A DNA stretch of 64,000 nt. It comes from Schistocephalus solidus. Lineage: Eukaryota > Platyhelminthes > Cestoda > Diphyllobothriidea > Diphyllobothriidae. The stretch lies in contig WEDG01011442.1 in the NCBI GenBank assembly GCA_017591395.1, positions 50,918-114,917 on the forward strand, written 5' to 3'. Both the position numbers and the translations under genes were made by a program. Below the pieces are notes generated by a model. The model was not told where the DNA came from. It did not search any database and saw nothing but the letters and a program-made list of their open reading frames with translations. Below are positions 59,231 to 64,000 of the stretch, piece by piece (position 1 is the first letter of the stretch; every line of letters starts with the position of its first letter).

Positions 59231-60170
59231 CTGTAGCGTTGCATATTTCCGCTTTCTATAATGGCTGGGGGTAACGCTAAAAGTTAGAAACCTTCAATGA
59301 TTAGCAGTTGCCCTGAAGATCGAATTCCTAGCAGATACACACGGGAAGTAGGTGATCTGGTTACGAGCTGCCCACCAGTGATCGATTGTGCAATGCTCTT
59401 CAGCTAGAGCTTCGGTATGAGCAGACTACCCGGTCCAATGAACTAGCAAGCAAGACTCATACAACGGTGATACCTTTGAGCAGGTCCGCACATAGTTTGA
59501 ATATATCAGTTACGTGTAACAAGTAGATGCGCCAAAGGACTATTACCATACGACGAGTCCAACCCACCATCCTCAAACTGTACGATGGTGCGCGAAGGAG
59601 TGGGTGCAGACATTTACCTGTTAGTCATCCAAGTCGGTACTGGTATTTTTTCCTTGACTATAAGACTGTTTTAAATTATTAATTTAGTCACCAATATTGT
59701 CCTTCCAATTTCGCACTTTTATCTGCCAAGCAGATTCTTTTACTGACTTGCTCTCGTCTCTCTGGGGACTAATGTCTAATTGCAGGCAATCATTTTTCAT
59801 AAAAGGTTCTTCTAGAGAACAGCTTAGAGTCGGGTGGTTTTTATACTGCGAAAACTTTCCCAAATCGAGAATTTCAGTCAGTTGTTATGCTATGAAAACC
59901 AAAAGCGTTTCCGGGTAGCGTACTATTAATTCATACGTCGGATAGCCGATAAACAGCAATACGAGGGGTTAGGTCTACCCCCCTAAATACATGAGCTTAT
60001 TAAGTCTTCGGATCGTGCCCCCTAAACTGGTCAAGTGTTAGATGCCCTGGACCGACATGGGGCAAAATCAGGGTACGACAGGCGTTATTCTTATTTCGGA
60101 TGAGCTTCCATGACAAATGAGGCGTAGGTGCCGGCTCATGCCGCACCAACCACTGTTGCTATTTATGGCA
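59231..60170. other. No gene recognised
   Basis: Short frames only (for example 59697-59918 on +, no motif). Nothing supported. Confidence 0.4.
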
Positions 60171-60174
60171 ATGA

Positions 60175-60395
60175 TGGGATTTTATTCACTTGCGCCCTAA
60201 CCCACCTCCGGTCTCCTCAAAAATGCCTTGACACCGGACACAGATAGGTAAGAGAAGAGAGAGAGAGCGGTAGATGCATCGCAAGTTTACTGTCACTTAA
60301 AACTAATTTGCGCAAAGTTCGGCGTCCTTGCACCACCCTTCTCTAAAGCATACGGTGGACGTTGTCGGATTACGACGGTCGAACTGACGTAGACA
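60175..60395 (+). repeat. Dispersed repeat S, copy S5
   Basis: Contains GGTCTCCTCAAAAATGCCTT, ATCGCAAGTTTACTGTCACT, GCGCAAAGTTCGGCGTCC and AGCATACGGTGGACGTTG; the most diverged S copy. Confidence 0.7.
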
Positions 60396-60558
60396 TTTAC
60401 CTACGAACCCAGGAGACCATTGCCCAACCAAGTCACCGTGCATAGCCGATTTACAGTTAGTCACGGTGTGAAATAGTTTTCGGACGACCGGATAGCTATA
60501 GCTTAAAAACCTCGGTTGAATTTGCCCAAAACTAATGGCACTGATGTAACTCTCTTAC

Positions 60559-60700
60559 CACAACAGAAAATGGCTCTTGAGATTAATGCAACTTCCGCTA
60601 AAACGAATAGTCGGATTCTACTCTCACACATGTGAAGGAACTCAACGTCAGTAAATATCTTATCACCATGATCTTGGACCTCAGGCATATAAGGGTCTGA
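60559..60700 (-). CDS. Candidate internal coding exon, unrecognised (Eb)
   Basis: On the - strand a good acceptor (GGCTTTTTAG, AG at 60702-60701) is followed by 142 open bases ending at a good donor (TTGTG then GTAAGAG, from 60558). The encoded segment is SDPYMPEVQDHGDKIFTDV, EFLHMCESRIRLFVLAEVAL, ISRAIFCC. Composition is coding-like, mixing charged and helical hydrophobic stretches. I do not recognise the protein. It lies 310 bases beyond the last RPC9 exon on the same strand, so it would belong to a neighbouring gene, perhaps with Ea. Confidence 0.4.
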
Positions 60701-61010
60701 CTAAAAAGCCAGACAACATAGGTTTCCAAATGATTGGCACCTCACGCTGTCTGCGCACTTCCAAGAAAAGCTCTCATATAAAATTGAAAAGCAGGTTGGT
60801 TGTTTGGACACCTCAAAGTTCTAACTGAGAACTCGTGCTACCAATAAGACCATATAATTGCATATTAACACTTCAGGATTTGAATAAATCCAATTGCGGC
60901 CCAATACAATGAGCTAGCCACTGCGTTCACCTATCAAGAATTGAGTGCAGGCACGAGGATGTAATGAAATTGTACAAATAGAAACATAAAAATTGAGTGT
61001 GTCCACGAGA

Positions 61011-63802
61011 CTAGTCAGTTGATTCCTCAGCAACTCCAGATGAATTTATGGTAACGGACCTCTTGACACCTTCCGGGAAACATTCGGCCACTAGTGCCAA
61101 GATTTTGTCTGTTTGTGCAGGTGTGAATTGACTGTCGAGGTCTGGGATCAGCTAAGGAAACAGAGCTGACAGTCTAAATTAAATGAAACCAAAGCAAGTG
61201 TTAACAATTACGGAAGGCCTCAATACCAACCAGAAACGTCATTAACGACAATGCTTAATGCATGATAATGTAGGCCTAGTGCAGAAATTCTAGACGGCAT
61301 GATGGATTATGAAAATATAACGCAGACTAGAGGTAAGAGAAAACTCGAGCTGATAAAAATAACAACCCAAAAACCCTATCTAGGTGGAAAGGAAACCACA
61401 ACGTTTCAGGACAACAGTAAATTCCGTCAAGTTACAACAGAGTTATGATATGAAACTGTATGTTTAGGTATTACAGTGGTGTTATAACCTCATCAGACTA
61501 AACTAAGATGTCCCTGTAGTTACTGCACCAGCTGATAGTTATATTTCTCTTAAGAGCCCATGCTGCTGCTCAAAAATTGTCCTGAGAAGTAATTCGTCAG
61601 TACAGTTGTCACTAGAACTACCACAATCTTCCAAGCCCACCTGACGAAGTTGCCAACACTTAGTCTCAGAGTGTGATTGATCGATTGAGAGTGGTAGGCC
61701 TATTACTGATGTACAAGCTTCACATAATAGTTCTTGTGAAGTGTGCGTAAATGTAATGTCTAGCACCCAACTCGGATCCCAATGGGACTTGCAGCTAACC
61801 AGAAGAGCACACAACGCGTCACCTTCAGTTGCCACAGTGCCCGGAGCCCATAACTAGGTCAAAAAAGACACCACAACAACACAAGTAGGATAGGAAAACA
61901 AATTGAAAATAAACTGTCAATGGTAGAATGGAGGGGGATACAGTCAGCAGGAATCCGATTTATCGAATGAACATAAACATGGAAACTGTTTTTTGGGTAC
62001 GAATAAACGATAAATTAGCTTTGGGGATCATATTAATTAGTTATTAGACCGATCGAAAGTTGTGCGGCTGTCAGTGAAGTACACGGTTATACACATCATT
62101 GCCAATCTAATCATGCTAATTCTCATGCACAATACTCCTCGAGTATCAGCTGATAACGGCTCTCCGATGCATAAAACATAATTTTTATATGGACGAGAGG
62201 AGTAACTGCGCACAGGCACTAAAACTTGTCCTTAATTGTCAAGTGAACACTTTAGCTGAAAGGGTTCGAGAAATAGGTCAGACTACGTTTTACTGTAACT
62301 GCTTTAAGTGAAGTGACGACGAAAACCCCGAAATAAAGGAAAGTGACCTGTGAGTCAAACTGTTGTCTAACAAGCGCGAACACGGGTGATGGAGTGGGAC
62401 GGCCGAATACGAAATAGAGTTTACGGTGTACTTAAAAAGTACTCGCGGGCACTGAGGCAGTTATAATTTCTGGTGCGACTGGGAACCGATCGGATAAATC
62501 GATTACCCATAAAAGATATTTAAGCCGAGGCGGCATCTCGACGTGATGAGTGATAAGCGAGAAGGCTTTCCGGTCGTGGTCGTTGTCTTAAAGACAAATT
62601 TCCCACCTACAGGCCGGGTGAAACCACGGACTCCGCTTATACCATATCCCAAAAAGGTATACGAACGGTCAAAACTTATGTTGTGAACTCCAGAGGCAGA
62701 GGAATAAACACTAGTGCTAGGCAAATATTAAGAAACGGCTCACAGCAAACACATGGACGTTACTCTGAGGATACACATAAAGTATTGCTTTCCAAAATTT
62801 TTCAATGATGGCTGAGCATGTAGTGTGCGTTTGTAAACCTTGAAACCAAACAAAGCGTCACTGAAATTTTTTATGAAAAATTATTTTAGGCCGTGCGAAC
62901 GACATGAAAGGAATTTAAACTAGGATTTATGAAAGATGCAGTTATTTTTAAAATGAAAAATCTGATCGAAAATTCGACTTGCTCGCTAACTATAACTAAG
63001 ACGGCATTGTATTGGGTCTAAATTTCCCTGTGATAACCGGTTTTGTTGTAATTTTTAGCTAGGCGCATCACTTAAAGCGGTTTGGTACGCACGAGGACGT
63101 GACACCAATCCATTGAGTCTCCTTGCAAAGTCGCAAAAAGAAAGTATAAGCCGCAATTATCTTACCTTCTCCATCAGAACGTAAATATCACCCAATTAAC
63201 TGAAAAAAGGGCTGGGCTGAGTATTGAATAACCGCTAACAAAGAAGCGCGAGTTAATAGTAGAATGTGCCGTAGAAAACGTGCGATAATACTCTAAATAG
63301 TAGTAGCTATATCGACAAGCATAAAATTACAAAGAACGAAAATTCCTACACGGTGGACCTCGAGGAGCGCGTATGCTACAAAGCAGTAGCCCAGCAAGAG
63401 GCCAATGAATGAAGTTGGGACAGAGCATAAGGCACAGTGACAGAATAAACAATGTCCTCTCCGAAACCGCATTACCAGTTGAAATGAAAGAGAATTAAAA
63501 TGTAGGAAACGTACGACAGATAATTCAACCTGAGTCGCCGGACAATTGTTGATTAATGCCAAAACTTCTTCCTTTTTTAATTTGCACGTTTTAATCTTTT
63601 CAAGGAAGTTGGCTATCTGTTGGGGAGTCTGGGTTGTACACGGTGATTTCTCCTGGAAGAACTTTAGGCCGGTATAAAGGAGGGTTTGTTGGGCACGAAC
63701 TTTGTTTTTCGATTCCATACGGGCTTTCATGAACTCAAAAACTTCGAAGTTAGTAAGGGATCGAGTGTTTTGTGTGTCTACGCGAGGAACAATCGATTCC
63801 AT
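61011..63802 (-). CDS. CRCP: RNA polymerase III subunit RPC9 (CRCP homologue)
   Basis: Two exons on the - strand: 63802-63515 (96 codons from the ATG at 63802-63800; a GTG lies five codons upstream but is not a usual start) and 61151-61011 (46 codons plus TAG). The join is in phase 0, with donor GTACGT and acceptor TTTCCTTAG. The 142-residue product is close to the usual length (human about 148). Seen: TNFEVFEFM near the start, QTPQQIANFLEKIKTCKLKKEEVLALINNCPAT and VELSV before the junction (split for length), then LIPDLDSQFTPAQTDKILAL and ECFPEG after it. These follow the Rpb4/RPC9 helical fold blocks in order. Known role: RPC9 pairs with RPC8 in the pol III stalk for initiation of tRNA and 5S rRNA genes. 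The 2363-base intron holds exon-like segment Ea on the same strand. No neighbouring gene is functionally linked. Confidence 0.9.
61641..61853 (-). CDS. Candidate coding exon inside the RPC9 intron, unrecognised (Ea)
   Basis: On the - strand a pyrimidine-rich acceptor (TTTTTTGACCTAG, AG at 61855-61854) leads to a frame open for about 100 codons, with no early ATG, ending at a stop at 61541-61539. A donor CAG|GTGGGC at 61640 would give an exon of exactly 71 codons, phase 0 at both ends. Segments: LWAPGTVATEGDALCALLV, CKSHWDPSWVLDITFTHTSQ, LLCEACTSVIGLPLSIDQ. Composition is coding-like and Cys-rich, family unknown. Because RPC9 exons are also phase 0 here it could be a cassette exon, an exon of an interleaved gene with Eb, or chance. 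Confidence 0.4.
61854..63514. other. Rest of the RPC9 intron
   Basis: Largely AT-rich. A - strand frame at 62724-62503 follows a plausible acceptor (ATATTTGCCTAG) but has no recognised motif. Nothing else supported. Confidence 0.45.
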
Positions 63803-64000
63803 TTCAAATTGTTTCACTTAAGCGAATTCGTATTGGCTAGCTGTGATTAAGTGATTGGATATGTTCTCGCAGGAGATGAATTGAGGCAAAATATACGAAT
63901 CCCCAGGAAATATTTGCAACTGCAAGGCAAACAGCCGAAACCACAAGAGAGGACCAGCGCCGCGTGAGCCTGTACATCCGTCGCCGAGGTAACAAGGACA
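63803..64000. other. RPC9 upstream region at the window edge
   Basis: No TATA box or other element can be called with confidence. The last 60 bases become GC-richer and may enter another repeat. Confidence 0.3.

Noticed and set aside
63803..63817. GTG start five codons upstream in RPC9
   Set aside because: Non-ATG starts are unusual for nuclear genes and the ATG at 63802 gives the expected family length.

Overview
This is eukaryotic nuclear DNA: genes have GT-AG introns and AATAAA signals, there are no operons, and most of the window is old transposable-element sequence. The retroelement set points to a flatworm and most likely a tapeworm of the diphyllobothriid type (Spirometra, Schistocephalus and relatives). 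It consists of endonuclease/RT elements ending in C2H2 zinc fingers, RTE-like and CR1/Jockey-like elements, and GIY-YIG Penelope-like elements. That assignment is inference from recalled family resemblance; no search was run.

Only a few host genes can be supported. A five-exon CDK4/6-type cyclin-dependent kinase lies on + at 34615-36702, with every splice junction in phase and an unusually long C-terminal tail. A Ser-rich protein exon follows on + at 39485-40592. The RNA polymerase III subunit RPC9/CRCP lies on - as two exons (63802-63515 and 61151-61011) around a 2.4 kb intron. Unrecognised but exon-like segments on - lie at 28839-28627, 61853-61641 and 60700-60559.

The rest is layered mobile DNA. 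1-9.8 kb: a short repeat (S1), Penelope-like copies P1 and P3, a decayed zinc-finger retroelement (A4) and a CR1 3' scrap. 9.8-16 kb: AT-rich DNA with one mariner-like relic. 16-25.3 kb: a dense block of CR1/Jockey-type elements (B1, B2, B3, C1, and an RT scrap) plus a second Penelope subfamily (P4). 26.5-27.4 kb: the 5' end of an LTR retrotransposon. 38 kb: a foldback repeat. 41-57 kb: three copies of family A (A1-A3), S and U repeats, and about 680 bp of degenerate ACT microsatellite. 56.8-59.2 kb: an RTE-like element split by Penelope-like copy P2, with P2 terminal repeats and a probable target-site duplication still visible.

The retroelement reading frames all carry stops or frameshifts, so nothing here looks like an intact autonomous element. 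The host genes belong to unrelated processes: G1 cell-cycle control (CDK4/6) and RNA polymerase III transcription (RPC9).
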